This document shows, piece after piece, positions 45,625-54,314 of a stretch of 64,000 nt of DNA. The position numbers were made by a program, and so were the translations under genes. A model generated the notes under the pieces. The model saw only the letters and a program-made list of their open reading frames with translations. It ran no database searches and had not been told where the DNA came from. The DNA is taken from assembly GCF_018219815.1 (NCBI RefSeq), contig NZ_JADMKU010000001.1:372001-436000 (forward strand), in the 5' to 3' direction. The stretch's first letter is position 1. Every line of letters starts with the position of its first letter. Source of the stretch: Thalassovita aquimarina. Its GTDB lineage: Bacteria; Pseudomonadota; Alphaproteobacteria; Rhodobacterales; Rhodobacteraceae.

Positions 45625-45645
45625 GTGCTTGAGCGAATTCGTCAA
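45617..45645 (-). promoter_or_regulatory. Sigma-70 promoter of the isc/suf operon
   Basis: On the minus strand TTGACG (45640-45645) and TAGAAC (45617-45622) are spaced by exactly 17 nt, upstream of iscR with a leader of about 75 nt. The -10 element is inside the Irr-type box. Confidence 0.65.
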
Positions 45646-45683
45646 GAATAACCGCGCACCTATATGCAGGAGACAGGCACGCA

Positions 45684-46340
45684 ATGCCCGAGGTCATTTT
45701 TCCCGGTCCCGAAGGTCGCCTTGAAGGCCGCTATCATCCGCAAAAAGACCGCGACGCGCCGATTGCCATCGTCCTGCACCCGCACCCGCAATTCGGCGGC
45801 ACGATGAACAACAAGGTTGTCTACAACCTGCATTACGCCTTCTACAATCTTGGCTTCACGGTGCTGCGATTCAATTTCCGCGGCGTCGGGCGCAGCCAGG
45901 GCGAATATGACCAGGGCGTGGGCGAGCTCAGCGATGCGGCCTCGGCGCTCGATTACCTGCAGTCGATGAACTCGAATTCCAAGCACTGCTGGGTCGCGGG
46001 CTTCAGCTTCGGTGCCTGGATCGGCATGCAACTCTTGATGCGGCGGCCGGAAATCACCGGTTTCATCTCGGTGGCGCCGCCGGCCAACATGTACGATTTC
46101 TCGTTCCTCGCCCCCTGCCCCAGTTCGGGCCTGATCATCAACGGCACCGCAGACCGCGTGGCGCCGCCCGCCGATACCGAGGCGCTGGTGAACAAGCTGC
46201 ACGAACAGAAGGGCATCACCATCACCCACGAACAGATCGAAGGCGCGGGTCATTTCTTCGAAAAGCCCGAACACATGGACCAGATGATCGGCACGGTCAG
46301 CGACTATGTGAAGCGCCGGCTGACCGAAAACAGCCGCTGA
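45684..46340 (+). CDS. Alpha/beta hydrolase
   Basis: 218 residues. Starts MPEVIFPGPEGRLEGRYHP; the oxyanion region is LHPHPQFGGTMNNKVV, the nucleophile elbow is VAGFSFGAWIG (Ser about 112), the acid residue lies in LIINGTADRVAPP and the His in EGAGHFFEKPEH. This small family, common in proteobacteria, is related to dienelactone hydrolase-like serine hydrolases; the substrate is unknown. It is divergent from iscR and shares the upstream region containing the Irr-type box, so its expression may also respond to iron. Confidence 0.85.
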   Translation: MPEVIFPGPEGRLEGRYHPQKDRDAPIAIVLHPHPQFGGTMNNKVVYNLHYAFYNLGFTVLRFNFRGVGRSQGEYDQGVGELSDAASALDYLQSMNSNSKHCWVAGFSFGAWIGMQLLMRRPEITGFISVAPPANMYDFSFLAPCPSSGLIINGTADRVAPPADTEALVNKLHEQKGITITHEQIEGAGHFFEKPEHMDQMIGTVSDYVKRRLTENSR

Positions 46341-46348
46341 GGTCCGCG

Positions 46349-46588
46349 ATGGGCGTTGCCGAGGATCTCGCCGATGCGCTGGCCCGCGACACGATCGAGG
46401 CCGCCGAGGCGCTGAACGACGACAATTTGATCGATCAGGTCGCCAAGCAGATCGGCGCGTCGTCGCAAACCACGCAAGAGGCCTTCCTGACAGCCGTCCG
46501 GGTGCGGCTGGCGGAAAAGCGCGCGCGCAAGTTCCTCGAAGGCCGGTTGAACAGCGCCCTGGCCGCATCGAAAAGGGCGAAGGAGTGA
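46349..46588 (+). CDS. Small helical protein of unknown function
   Basis: 79 residues, predicted all-helical and charged, without cysteine or signal peptide (MGVAEDLADALARDTIEAAE; C-terminal half rich in Arg, Lys, Ala and Glu). It lies 8 nt after the hydrolase gene and overlaps the HD-domain gene start (GTGA at 46585-46588). The tight packing supports a real, co-translated gene. No family recognised. Confidence 0.7.
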   Translation: MGVAEDLADALARDTIEAAEALNDDNLIDQVAKQIGASSQTTQEAFLTAVRVRLAEKRARKFLEGRLNSALAASKRAKE

Positions 46589-47736
46589 GCGCCCGACTCG
46601 ACGCGCAGCTTGCCTTCCTGACCGAGGCTTGCCGGCTGAAACAGGTGGACCGGCAGAACATCCTGCAGGACCTGTCGCGGCCGGAAAATTCCGCCGAGCA
46701 CAGCTGGCACGTGGCTCTGTACACGCTGCTGATGGATCACCCGCAATTCGGCGCTTTCGACCGCGACCGCGCCATCGCGATGATCCTGTTGCACGATCTC
46801 GTCGAAATCGACGCGGGCGACCACCCGATCCACCAGGATCACGACCCCGAAAAAATCGCAGCGGCCGAACGCGCCGCCGCCGACCGGCTGTTCGCCCTGC
46901 TGCCGCCCGATCAGGCCACCACGCTGCGCGCGCTGTGGGACGAATTCGAGTCGGGCACCAGCGCGGAGGCGAGGTTCGCCAAACAAATGGACCATGTGCA
47001 GCCGATCCTGCAGGCGGTGTCACCGCAATCCCCGCGCGCGGATCAGGTATCGGTGGTGCGCGGCAACCTGTCCGACGGACGGGCGCGCAACCTGCACCGT
47101 GACTGGCCCGAATTTCACGCCCAGGTGACGGCGCGGATGGAAAACGCCGATCCGGAACGGTCCGACCTGACCGCTCGTGTCGGTTTCCTGAACGAGGCCG
47201 ACGCGTTGAAATCCGTTTACCGCGCCACCCTCATCGCCGGCGGATCGCGGCGCGAAAACAGCGCCGAACACAGCTGGCACCTGGCGCTTTATGCGCTGGT
47301 TCTGGGGGAACATGCCGCGACGGGCGTCGATATCACCCGCGTCATCCGGATGCTGCTGATCCACGACCTGGTGGAAGTGGATGCCGGCGACGCGCCGATC
47401 TTCGCCACCTATGACATCGCGGCGAAGGAAGCCGAGGAACTGGCGGCGGCTGAACGGATTTTCGGACTGCTGCCCGGCACGCAGGCGGCCGAGTTGCTGT
47501 CGCTTTGGCAGGAATTCGAGGCCAACGAGACGCCGGACGCGCGCTTTGCCAAGGCGCTGGACCGGTTCCAGCCTCCGAACCAGAACTTGGCTTCGGGGGG
47601 CGGGTCGTGGATCGAATATAACGTGGATTATGACACGATCGCGGCCCGGGTGGGCGCGAAGATTGCCCATGGCGCGCCGGTTCTCTGGGACTGGATTGCG
47701 CCTCAGATCAGGGATTTCCTGGCCGAACGGGCATAA
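46585..47736 (+). CDS. Tandem HD-domain hydrolase (two YfbR-like HD domains)
   Basis: 383 residues, GTG start coupled to the preceding gene. Two HD domains follow each other. The first (about 1-175) has NSAEHSWHVALYTLL and AMILLHDLVEIDAGDHPI; the second (about 190-380) has NSAEHSWHLALYALV and RMLLIHDLVEVDAGDAPIF. Both keep the H...HD...D metal site, and the repeats align along their length (also LWDEFESGTSAEARFAKQMD with LWQEFEANETPDARFAKALD). Single-domain relatives are nucleotidases or oxetanocin-A-type phosphohydrolases. The fused duplication probably makes an internal dimer. Confidence 0.85.
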   Translation: MSARLDAQLAFLTEACRLKQVDRQNILQDLSRPENSAEHSWHVALYTLLMDHPQFGAFDRDRAIAMILLHDLVEIDAGDHPIHQDHDPEKIAAAERAAADRLFALLPPDQATTLRALWDEFESGTSAEARFAKQMDHVQPILQAVSPQSPRADQVSVVRGNLSDGRARNLHRDWPEFHAQVTARMENADPERSDLTARVGFLNEADALKSVYRATLIAGGSRRENSAEHSWHLALYALVLGEHAATGVDITRVIRMLLIHDLVEVDAGDAPIFATYDIAAKEAEELAAAERIFGLLPGTQAAELLSLWQEFEANETPDARFAKALDRFQPPNQNLASGGGSWIEYNVDYDTIAARVGAKIAHGAPVLWDWIAPQIRDFLAERA

Positions 47737-47799
47737 GGGGGCGCTGCCCCCGCCGCGCGTTGCGCGGCTCCCCCGGGATATTTTGCAAAAGAAGAAGTT
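47737..47799 (-). repeat. Dispersed intergenic element, copy C (inverted)
   Basis: Read on the minus strand: CTTCTTCTTTTGCAAAATAT followed by CCCGGGGG, then two stems (CCGCGC/GCGCGG at 47753-47767 and GGGGGC/GCCCCC at 47737-47751) ending directly at the stop of the HD-domain gene. The core matches copies A and B. It lies between convergent genes and probably acts as terminator for both. Confidence 0.7.
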
Positions 47800-47816
47800 C
47801 CCGGCGCATCTCCCGA

Positions 47817-48413
47817 TCAGCGCAGGATCGGGATGTGCGGGGCGGCGGTTTCCGGCAGAGTTCCGGTCAGGCGCGGATCGCGGGCGATTTCGATCTGCCG
47901 CTTGATCGCGGCGAATCCCGAACGGCGGTAGAAATCAAGCGCGGCCGGATGATCCATCGTGCAGGTATGGACGTGAAACCGGCTGATCGGTTCGGCCCAA
48001 GCCTTTTCGATCGCGCGGTTCATCATCCAGCGCCCGGCGCCGGTGCCGATCGTATCAACGGCGAGGCCGAAAAAGGCCAGTTCACATTCGCCCTGCTGGC
48101 GCAAATCGAGTTCCAGCAGACCGACCGCTTCACCATCCCGTTCCGGCACGTAAAGGTGATTGCGCGGATCGTTCAGGATCGCGGCAAGATCCGCATCGGG
48201 CATTTCGAGCCGCGAAAACCAGAGCCAATCCTCGCCACCGACGCGGCGGAACAGGGCGCGGTACCAGTCCGGATCGGGGGCGGTGACGCGGCGCAGGGTC
48301 AGGCCCGGGTCGGTTTCCGGCCGCGGTTCGGGCCGCGCGCGCATTTCCAGGTGGGTGACCACCGTGGCCACATGGCCCGTGGGCACATCGTAAAATCCGG
48401 GCTGCAGCATCAT
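47817..48413 (-). CDS. GNAT-family N-acetyltransferase
   Basis: 198 residues. The acetyl-CoA-binding segment is visible in LAVDTIGTGAGRWMMNRAIEKAW (a Q/RxxGxG/A-type motif A, here GTGAGR), preceded by GEAVGLLELDLRQQGECELAFFG and followed by VHTCTMDHPAALDFYRRSGF, all typical of GNAT proteins. The acceptor is unknown. Its ATG overlaps the mfd stop by 4 nt, so it is co-translated with mfd. Confidence 0.85.
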   Translation of the reverse strand: MMLQPGFYDVPTGHVATVVTHLEMRARPEPRPETDPGLTLRRVTAPDPDWYRALFRRVGGEDWLWFSRLEMPDADLAAILNDPRNHLYVPERDGEAVGLLELDLRQQGECELAFFGLAVDTIGTGAGRWMMNRAIEKAWAEPISRFHVHTCTMDHPAALDFYRRSGFAAIKRQIEIARDPRLTGTLPETAAPHIPILR

Positions 48414-51400
48414 TTGGCCTTCCGTTTCTTTTCTTCCACCACCTTCTGCGCCAGATCGCGGGCGATGGCGAAGGCGCCCTTGATCTTGTCGCTGTCGGCT
48501 TTCCAGTCGCGGCGCACGACGATCTTGTTGTCCTTGACCTTGGCCAGCCCGTTCTGCGCCTGGATGTATTCCACCAACCCCTGCGGCGAGGCGAACTTGT
48601 CGTTATGGAACTGGATCGTGGCGCCCTTCGGCCCGCCGTCGAGCTTTGCGATGCCCGCCTTCTTGCACATCTCCTTGATCCGCACGATCAGCAGCAGCGT
48701 GTTGACCTCCTTCGGCAGCTTTCCGAAGCGGTCGATCAGTTCGGCGGCGAAGCCTTCCAGTTCAACCTTGCCCGACAAACCACTGAGGCGGCGATACAAT
48801 CCCAAGCGCACGTCAAGATCGGGCACGTATTTTTCCGGAATCAGAACCGGCACGCCGAGGTTGATCTGCGGCGCCCATTGATCGTCGACGTCGCTCAGGC
48901 CTTCCAACTCGCCGGCCTTGATCTTGGCGATCGCCTCTTCCAGCATCGACTGATAAAGCTCGTATCCCACGTCGCGCATCTGGCCCGACTGTTCCTCGCC
49001 CAGCAGGTTGCCGGCGCCACGGATATCGAGATCCTGAGAGGCCAGCGTGAAACCGGCGCCGAGCGTGTCGAGCGACCCCAGAACCCGCAGCCGTTTTTCC
49101 GCCGTCGCCGTCAGCTTGGCGCGCGGCTTGGTGGTCAGGTAAGCGTAGGCGCGGGTTTTCGACCGCCCCACCCGGCCGCGGATCTGGTAGAGCTGCGCCA
49201 GCCCGAACATGTCGGCGCGGTGCACCACCATCGTGTTGGCGGTGGGAATATCAAGCCCGCTTTCCACGATGGTCGTCGCCAGCAGCACATCGTACTTGCC
49301 GTCGTAAAAGGCGTTCATCCGCTCATCCAGATCGCCCGCCGCCATCTGGCCGTGGGCGGTGATGAAGCTGACCTCGGGCACCTGTTCGCGCAGGAATTCC
49401 TCGATCTCCGGCAGGTCGGAAAGGCGCGGCACCACGTAGAAGCTCTGGCCGCCGCGATAATGTTCGCGCAAAAGCGCTTCGCGGATGGTGACGGCGTCGA
49501 ATTCGCTGACATAGGTGCGGATGGCCAGCCGGTCGACGGGCGGCGTGCCGATGATCGACAGGTCGCGAACACCTGACAGCGACAGTTGCAGCGTGCGCGG
49601 GATCGGCGTGGCGGTCAGCGTCAGCACATGGATGTCCGAGCGCATCTGTTTCAGCCGCTCCTTATGCGCGACGCCGAAATGCTGTTCCTCGTCGATGATC
49701 AGCAGGCCAAGGTTCTTGAACTTGACGTTCTTGGCCAGAAGCGCATGGGTGCCGACCACGATATCGGCGGTGCCGCGCGCCATCGCGTCGCGGGTTGCGC
49801 TGGCTTCCTTCGCGCTAACGAAGCGCGACAACGGTCTGACTTCTATGGGAAATCCACGGAAGCGTTCGGCGAAGCCCTTGTAGTGCTGGCGCGCCAGCAG
49901 CGTGGTCGGCGCGATCACCGCCACCTGCACGCCGGACATGGCGGCGACGAATGCGGCGCGCATCGCCACCTCGGTCTTGCCAAACCCCACATCGCCGCAG
50001 ATCAGACGGTCCATCGGCCGGCCCGAGGTCATGTCGCTCAGCACGTCATCGATCGCGCGCAGCTGGTCGTCGGTTTCCTGGTACGGGAACCGGGCGCTGA
50101 AGGCTTCCCAGGCGTGGTGCTGCGGTTCCAGCACCGGCGCGTGGCGCAATTCGCGTTCGGCGGCGACCCGGATCAGCCGGTCGGCCATTTCGCGAATGCG
50201 TTCCTTCAGCTTGGCCTTCTTGGCCTGCCATGCGCCGCCGCCCAGACGGTCCAGCAGCGCTTCGTCATGGCCGTATTTGGTCAGCAGCTCGATATTTTCG
50301 ACCGGCAGGTAGAGCTTGGCGCCCTCGGCATATTCCAGCTCGATGCATTCATGCGCCGCACCGGCGGCGGTGATCACTTCGAGCCCCACATAGCGCCCGA
50401 TCCCGTGATCGAGATGCACCACCAGATCGCCGGGCGTGAGCGAATGGGTTTCGGTCAGAAAGTTTTCCGCCCGCCGTTTCCTGCCCGGTTTGCGGATCAA
50501 CCGGTCGCCCAGAACGTCCTGTTCGGAAATCACCGTCAGATGCGGTGCCTCGAACCCGTGTTCCAGTGGCCAGACCGCCAAGTGCAGCCCGTGCTTGCCT
50601 ATGCCCCTGATGTCGCGCACGGTGACCGCGCCGATCAGGTCCTCGTCTTCCAGCAGACCTTCGATCCGCTCGCGCGCGCCTTCGGAATAGGAGGCGACGA
50701 TCACCGGCCCCTGCTCCATCCTGGTGCGAATATGACCCGCTAACACTTCGAAAAGATTGACGTTTTCCAGTTGCCGTTCGGGCGAGAAATTGCGCCCGAT
50801 CCGGCCGCCCGCATCGATCACGCCGGGGCCGGACGCCTGCGCCAGCGGGTGAAACTGCACCACGCGGCGATCGGCGACGGCCGCTTCCCAGGCCGCATCG
50901 TCCAGATAAAGCCGGTCCGGCGGCACCGGTTTGTAAACCGTGTCCATCCGCCCCTTCTGCCCCATCGCGATACGGCGGGTTTCATACTGATCCTCAATCG
51001 TTTCGAACCGGCTCAGCCGCGACGGGGTGACCTGATCGTCCAGCGTCACCGGCGCGCCCGGCAGGTAATCGAACAGCACTTCCAACCTTTCGTGGAAAAA
51101 CGGCAGCCAATGTTCGATGCCCTGATGCTTGCGACCCGCGCTCACCGCCTCGTAGAGCGGGTCGTCGGTGCCGGCAGCGCCGAATTCAAGCCGGTAATTC
51201 TGCCGGAACCGCAGGATCGCGGCCTCGTCGAGGATGACCTCGGACACCGGGGCCAGTTCGACAACCTCCAGCTTTTCGGTGGTGCGCTGGCTGACCGGAT
51301 CGAACCGCCGCGCCCCGTCCAGGACGTCGCCGAACAGGTCCAGCCGCACCGGCCCGCCTTCGCCCGGCGGGAAGATGTCGATGATGCCGCCGCGAACGGC

Positions 51401-51868
51401 GTAATCGCCCGGTTCCATCACCGTCGGCGCCTGGGTGAAGCCCATGCGGACAAGGAATTGCCGCAGCGCCTGTTCGTCGACGCGGTGATCGACCCGCGCG
51501 GTAAACGCGGCCTCGCGCAGCACGTCGCGCGCGGGCACCCGCTGCATCGCCGCCGACACCGTGGTCAGCAGCACGAATTGCTTCGGCGCGCCATGCACCA
51601 GCCCTGCCAGCGTCGCCATCCGCGCGGCCGAGATATCGGCATGCGGGCTGACCCGGTCATAGGGCAGACAATCCCAAGCCGGGAAGCTGAGGACAGGCAT
51701 GTCGGGAGCGAAAAATCGCAGTGCGGCTTCCATCGCCGCCATGCGCTTGTCATCGCGGGCGACATGAATCACCGGGCCGTCGCACTTGCCGATCTCGTCA
51801 AGGATCAGCTTGGCGTCAAAGCCCTCAGGCGCGCCCCCCGCGGTGATGAACGGTCTGCTCTTCGTCAT
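48410..51868 (-). CDS. mfd: Transcription-repair coupling factor Mfd
   Basis: 1152 residues, normal length. The UvrB-homologous N-terminal part is followed by the RNA-polymerase-interacting region (about 480-550, LTPGDLVVHLDHGIGRYVGLEVI), then the RecG-like translocase with Walker A CGDVGFGKTEVA, DEEQ box LLIIDEEQHFGV, motif III LTLTATPIPRTLQ and motif VI QIRGRVGRSKTRAYAYL, and the C-terminal regulatory domain. It removes stalled RNA polymerase and recruits UvrA. The start overlaps the upstream membrane-protein gene by 44 nt. Confidence 0.97.
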   Translation of the reverse strand: MTKSRPFITAGGAPEGFDAKLILDEIGKCDGPVIHVARDDKRMAAMEAALRFFAPDMPVLSFPAWDCLPYDRVSPHADISAARMATLAGLVHGAPKQFVLLTTVSAAMQRVPARDVLREAAFTARVDHRVDEQALRQFLVRMGFTQAPTVMEPGDYAVRGGIIDIFPPGEGGPVRLDLFGDVLDGARRFDPVSQRTTEKLEVVELAPVSEVILDEAAILRFRQNYRLEFGAAGTDDPLYEAVSAGRKHQGIEHWLPFFHERLEVLFDYLPGAPVTLDDQVTPSRLSRFETIEDQYETRRIAMGQKGRMDTVYKPVPPDRLYLDDAAWEAAVADRRVVQFHPLAQASGPGVIDAGGRIGRNFSPERQLENVNLFEVLAGHIRTRMEQGPVIVASYSEGARERIEGLLEDEDLIGAVTVRDIRGIGKHGLHLAVWPLEHGFEAPHLTVISEQDVLGDRLIRKPGRKRRAENFLTETHSLTPGDLVVHLDHGIGRYVGLEVITAAGAAHECIELEYAEGAKLYLPVENIELLTKYGHDEALLDRLGGGAWQAKKAKLKERIREMADRLIRVAAERELRHAPVLEPQHHAWEAFSARFPYQETDDQLRAIDDVLSDMTSGRPMDRLICGDVGFGKTEVAMRAAFVAAMSGVQVAVIAPTTLLARQHYKGFAERFRGFPIEVRPLSRFVSAKEASATRDAMARGTADIVVGTHALLAKNVKFKNLGLLIIDEEQHFGVAHKERLKQMRSDIHVLTLTATPIPRTLQLSLSGVRDLSIIGTPPVDRLAIRTYVSEFDAVTIREALLREHYRGGQSFYVVPRLSDLPEIEEFLREQVPEVSFITAHGQMAAGDLDERMNAFYDGKYDVLLATTIVESGLDIPTANTMVVHRADMFGLAQLYQIRGRVGRSKTRAYAYLTTKPRAKLTATAEKRLRVLGSLDTLGAGFTLASQDLDIRGAGNLLGEEQSGQMRDVGYELYQSMLEEAIAKIKAGELEGLSDVDDQWAPQINLGVPVLIPEKYVPDLDVRLGLYRRLSGLSGKVELEGFAAELIDRFGKLPKEVNTLLLIVRIKEMCKKAGIAKLDGGPKGATIQFHNDKFASPQGLVEYIQAQNGLAKVKDNKIVVRRDWKADSDKIKGAFAIARDLAQKVVEEKKRKAK

Positions 51869-52424
51869 GGAAGATGTTGTATCCCAGTGGTTTGAAGTGG
51901 TCTTGATCGAAGCGGTCGGCCAGGCTTGAATAGATGCCCCACATCGAGGTGACGAAGATGGATATCATCCCGATCACCTGGGTCCAGATGCGTTGCCGCG
52001 TCAGGTATTTGCGCAGCAGGCTTCCGCTGGCCTGCTCGGTGCGGATACGATGGGCGCTCCTGATCCGCAACAGCCAGACGATCGACATCGGAAAGCCGAG
52101 GCAGAAAAGCGCTTGGGCGATCTGCAGATTGTAGACGAAGCCCAGCAACAGCAGCGATGTCAGCAGGAAACAGGCGAACCCCAGCAGCCACAGCCCCGAG
52201 ACCTCGGTGATATAAAGCAGCCGGTTGATATTGATCCGCGCCATATCTTCCAGATCGGCCTGCGCCTCGCCTCCCTTGCGGGCGGCGCGCACAACCATGT
52301 CATAAGGCACGCCCAGCACCCAATGGCTGGCGCCGGACCACATCACCGCCAGCGCAATCCAGAACCACAAGTTCGAAAAGGATCGCAGATCCAGCACTTC
52401 ATTCAGCGTCTGATACCAGGTCAA
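51825..52424 (-). CDS. Membrane protein of unknown function upstream of mfd
   Basis: 199 residues, TTG start at 52424 with GGGAAA about 7 nt before it. Four hydrophobic segments: LWFWIALAVMWSGASHWVLG, ITEVSGLWLLGFACFLLTSL, IAQALFCLGFPMSIVWLL and WTQVIGMISIFVTSMWGIY, with basic loops between. I do not recognise the family with certainty. Its last 44 nt overlap the mfd start in another frame, which indicates coupled expression but not a shared function. Confidence 0.75.
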   Translation of the reverse strand: MTWYQTLNEVLDLRSFSNLWFWIALAVMWSGASHWVLGVPYDMVVRAARKGGEAQADLEDMARININRLLYITEVSGLWLLGFACFLLTSLLLLGFVYNLQIAQALFCLGFPMSIVWLLRIRSAHRIRTEQASGSLLRKYLTRQRIWTQVIGMISIFVTSMWGIYSSLADRFDQDHFKPLGYNIFHDEEQTVHHRGGRA

Positions 52425-52541
52425 GCCAATGTTTCCCGTCTGTTCCTTGCCGACTGCATACTTTGCCCGCGCGGCAATTCCTACCCTTGAGATGCAGGAA
52501 ATTACATGTCACCCATGTCTTACTGAGAAAGGACATAACCG

Positions 52542-53549
52542 ATGCCATATCAAAGCCAGGCCCCCTTCCCCCATACCCGGTTCCGTCGCACCCGCCAATC
52601 ACCGCAGATCCGGGCGCTGGTGCAGGAAAACACCCTCGGGGTCGGCGATCTGATCTGGCCGGTCTTCGTGCGCGACGGCGAAGGGGTCGAAGAACCCGTC
52701 GCCTCGATGCCCGGCGTGATGCGCCGCTCGGTCGACAAGATCGTCGATGCCGCCCGCGAAGCCGCCGATCTGGGCATCCCGGTGATCTGCCTGTTCCCCT
52801 ATACCGACCCGGCGCTGAAAACCTCGGGCTGCGAAGAGGCGTGGAATCCCGACAACCTGTCGAACCGCGCCACCCGCGCGATCAAGGACGCCGGCATCGA
52901 CATCGCGGTGATGTCGGACGTGGCGCTGGACCCCTACAATGCCGACGGCCACGACGGCTTCGTTGTCGACGGCAAGATCGTCAATGACGAAACCGTCGAA
53001 GCGCTGGTCAAGCAGGCGCTGGAACAGGCCCGCGCGGGCGTCGACATCATCGGCCCCTCCGACATGATGGACGGCCGCATCGGCGCGATGCGCGCGGCCT
53101 TGGAAGCCGAAGGGTTCAAGGACACCATGCTGCTGTCCTATTCGGCAAAATATGCCAGCGCCTTCTACGGCCCGTTCCGCGACGCGGTCGGCGCCAGCGG
53201 CGCGCTGAAGGGAGACAAGACCACCTATCAGATGAACCCGGGCAACACCGACGAGGCGCTGCGACTGATCGAACGCGATCTCAGCGAAGGCGCCGACATG
53301 GTGATGGTGAAGCCCGGCATGCCCTATCTGGACATCTGCCGCAGGGTGAAGGAACGCTTCGCGGTGCCGACCTATGCCTACCAGGTGTCGGGCGAATACG
53401 CGATGATCCAGGCGGCGGCGCTGAACGGATGGATCGACGGCGAAAAGGCGATGATGGAAAGCCTTCTGTGCTTCAAGCGCGCCGGCTGCGACGGCATCCT
53501 GACCTATTTCGCGCCCGCCGCGGCAAAGAAACTTCACGGCGTGCGATAA
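52542..53549 (+). CDS. hemB: Porphobilinogen synthase (delta-aminolevulinic acid dehydratase)
   Basis: 335 residues. The two Schiff-base lysines are in SYSAKYASAFYGPFRDA (about 205) and MVKPGMPYLDI (about 258). It condenses two 5-aminolevulinate molecules to porphobilinogen in tetrapyrrole synthesis. The position that in zinc enzymes carries three cysteines reads DVALDPYNADGHDGFVVDG, with Ala and Asp instead, as in the Rhodobacter enzyme, which does not need catalytic zinc. RBS GAAAGGA lies 8 nt before the ATG. Monocistronic by position. Confidence 0.96.
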   Translation: MPYQSQAPFPHTRFRRTRQSPQIRALVQENTLGVGDLIWPVFVRDGEGVEEPVASMPGVMRRSVDKIVDAAREAADLGIPVICLFPYTDPALKTSGCEEAWNPDNLSNRATRAIKDAGIDIAVMSDVALDPYNADGHDGFVVDGKIVNDETVEALVKQALEQARAGVDIIGPSDMMDGRIGAMRAALEAEGFKDTMLLSYSAKYASAFYGPFRDAVGASGALKGDKTTYQMNPGNTDEALRLIERDLSEGADMVMVKPGMPYLDICRRVKERFAVPTYAYQVSGEYAMIQAAALNGWIDGEKAMMESLLCFKRAGCDGILTYFAPAAAKKLHGVR

Positions 53550-53573
53550 GCCGCTCATCGGGGCGCGATTTGC

Positions 53574-53602
53574 GTGACAGAACGCGGGTTGCGCCCTATA
53601 CT
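53574..53602 (+). promoter_or_regulatory. Sigma-70 promoter of the YSC84-family gene
   Basis: GTGACA (53574-53579) and TATACT (53597-53602) with a 17-nt spacer, 57 nt before the start codon; five of six bases match at each element (TTGACA, TATAAT). Confidence 0.7.
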
Positions 53603-53658
53603 GTCTTGCAACCGGCAGATATAGCCGGAGAGCAGTCAGTCAACGAACAGGCGATACC

Positions 53659-54219
53659 ATGACACAGTTTACACGACGCAGCTTCACGCTGGCCGCCTTG
53701 GCGGGCGCTGGTGTGACCGCAGCCTGCGGCAACGGCGTAGGCAGCACCGCAAGTTCCACCATCGATGCCCGCGTCGACAAGACGCTGGAGTATCTTTACA
53801 GCCGCTACCCCAACACCCGTGATCTGGCCGACAAGTCCAACGGCATGCTGGTGATGCCGCTGGTGACCGAAGCCGGGTTCGGCATCGGCGGCGGCTATGG
53901 CCGCGGTGCGCTCCGAGTCAACGGCACGACGGTGGATTACTATTCGGCTGCAAAGGGCAGCATCGGGTTGCAGATCGGCGCGCAGCAATTTGCCCATGTT
54001 CTGTTCTTCATGACCGAGGACGCGCTGATGCGGTTCCGTCATTCGCCCGGCTGGGCGGCGGGAGCCGATGCGGAATACGTGCTGAAGGACCAAGGCGGCA
54101 ACCTGCGCGCCGACACCACCACCGCGACCAGCCCGGTCGTGGCGGTGATCTTCGGTCAGGCCGGGCTGATGGCCGGGGCGACTCTGGAAGGCGTGAAATA
54201 CACCCGGATCATTCCCTGA
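53659..54219 (+). CDS. YSC84-related lipoprotein (twin-arginine signal)
   Basis: 186 residues. The N-terminus TQFTRRSFTLAALAGAGVTA has twin arginines and is followed by a lipobox-like AAC, so export by Tat and lipid attachment at that Cys (residue 24 or so) are likely. The rest matches the Ysc84 lipid-binding domain: GMLVMPLVTEAGFGIGGGYGRGAL, GLQIGAQQFAHVLFFMTEDAL, and FGQAGLMAGATLEGVKYTRI at the end. The bacterial function is unknown; the eukaryotic domain binds lipids and actin. A good promoter and a strong terminator frame it as a single-gene unit. Confidence 0.88.
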   Translation: MTQFTRRSFTLAALAGAGVTAACGNGVGSTASSTIDARVDKTLEYLYSRYPNTRDLADKSNGMLVMPLVTEAGFGIGGGYGRGALRVNGTTVDYYSAAKGSIGLQIGAQQFAHVLFFMTEDALMRFRHSPGWAAGADAEYVLKDQGGNLRADTTTATSPVVAVIFGQAGLMAGATLEGVKYTRIIP

Positions 54220-54245
54220 TCCGACGAATCGGACAGATCGATTGC

Positions 54246-54282
54246 AAACGCCCCGCGGCTCAGACGGCCGCGGGGCGTTTTT
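54246..54282 (+). terminator. Rho-independent terminator after the YSC84-family gene
   Basis: A GC-rich stem (arms about 54246-54259 and 54267-54280) around a short loop, ending in a run of five T. It lies 26 nt after the stop, before the convergent holC. Confidence 0.92.
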
Positions 54283-54314
54283 ATTGAATACGGTTAAGTT
54301 ATCGGCAGAAGCTC

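Noticed and set aside
48605-51895. Several long plus-strand open frames opposite mfd
   Set aside because: They are out-of-frame reflections of mfd codon bias, with His/Arg/Gln-rich translations and no domains.
52515-52535. Direct repeat CATGTC before hemB as a regulatory site
   Set aside because: Two six-base copies separated by three bases are too short to support a site, and they match no FnrL-type consensus.
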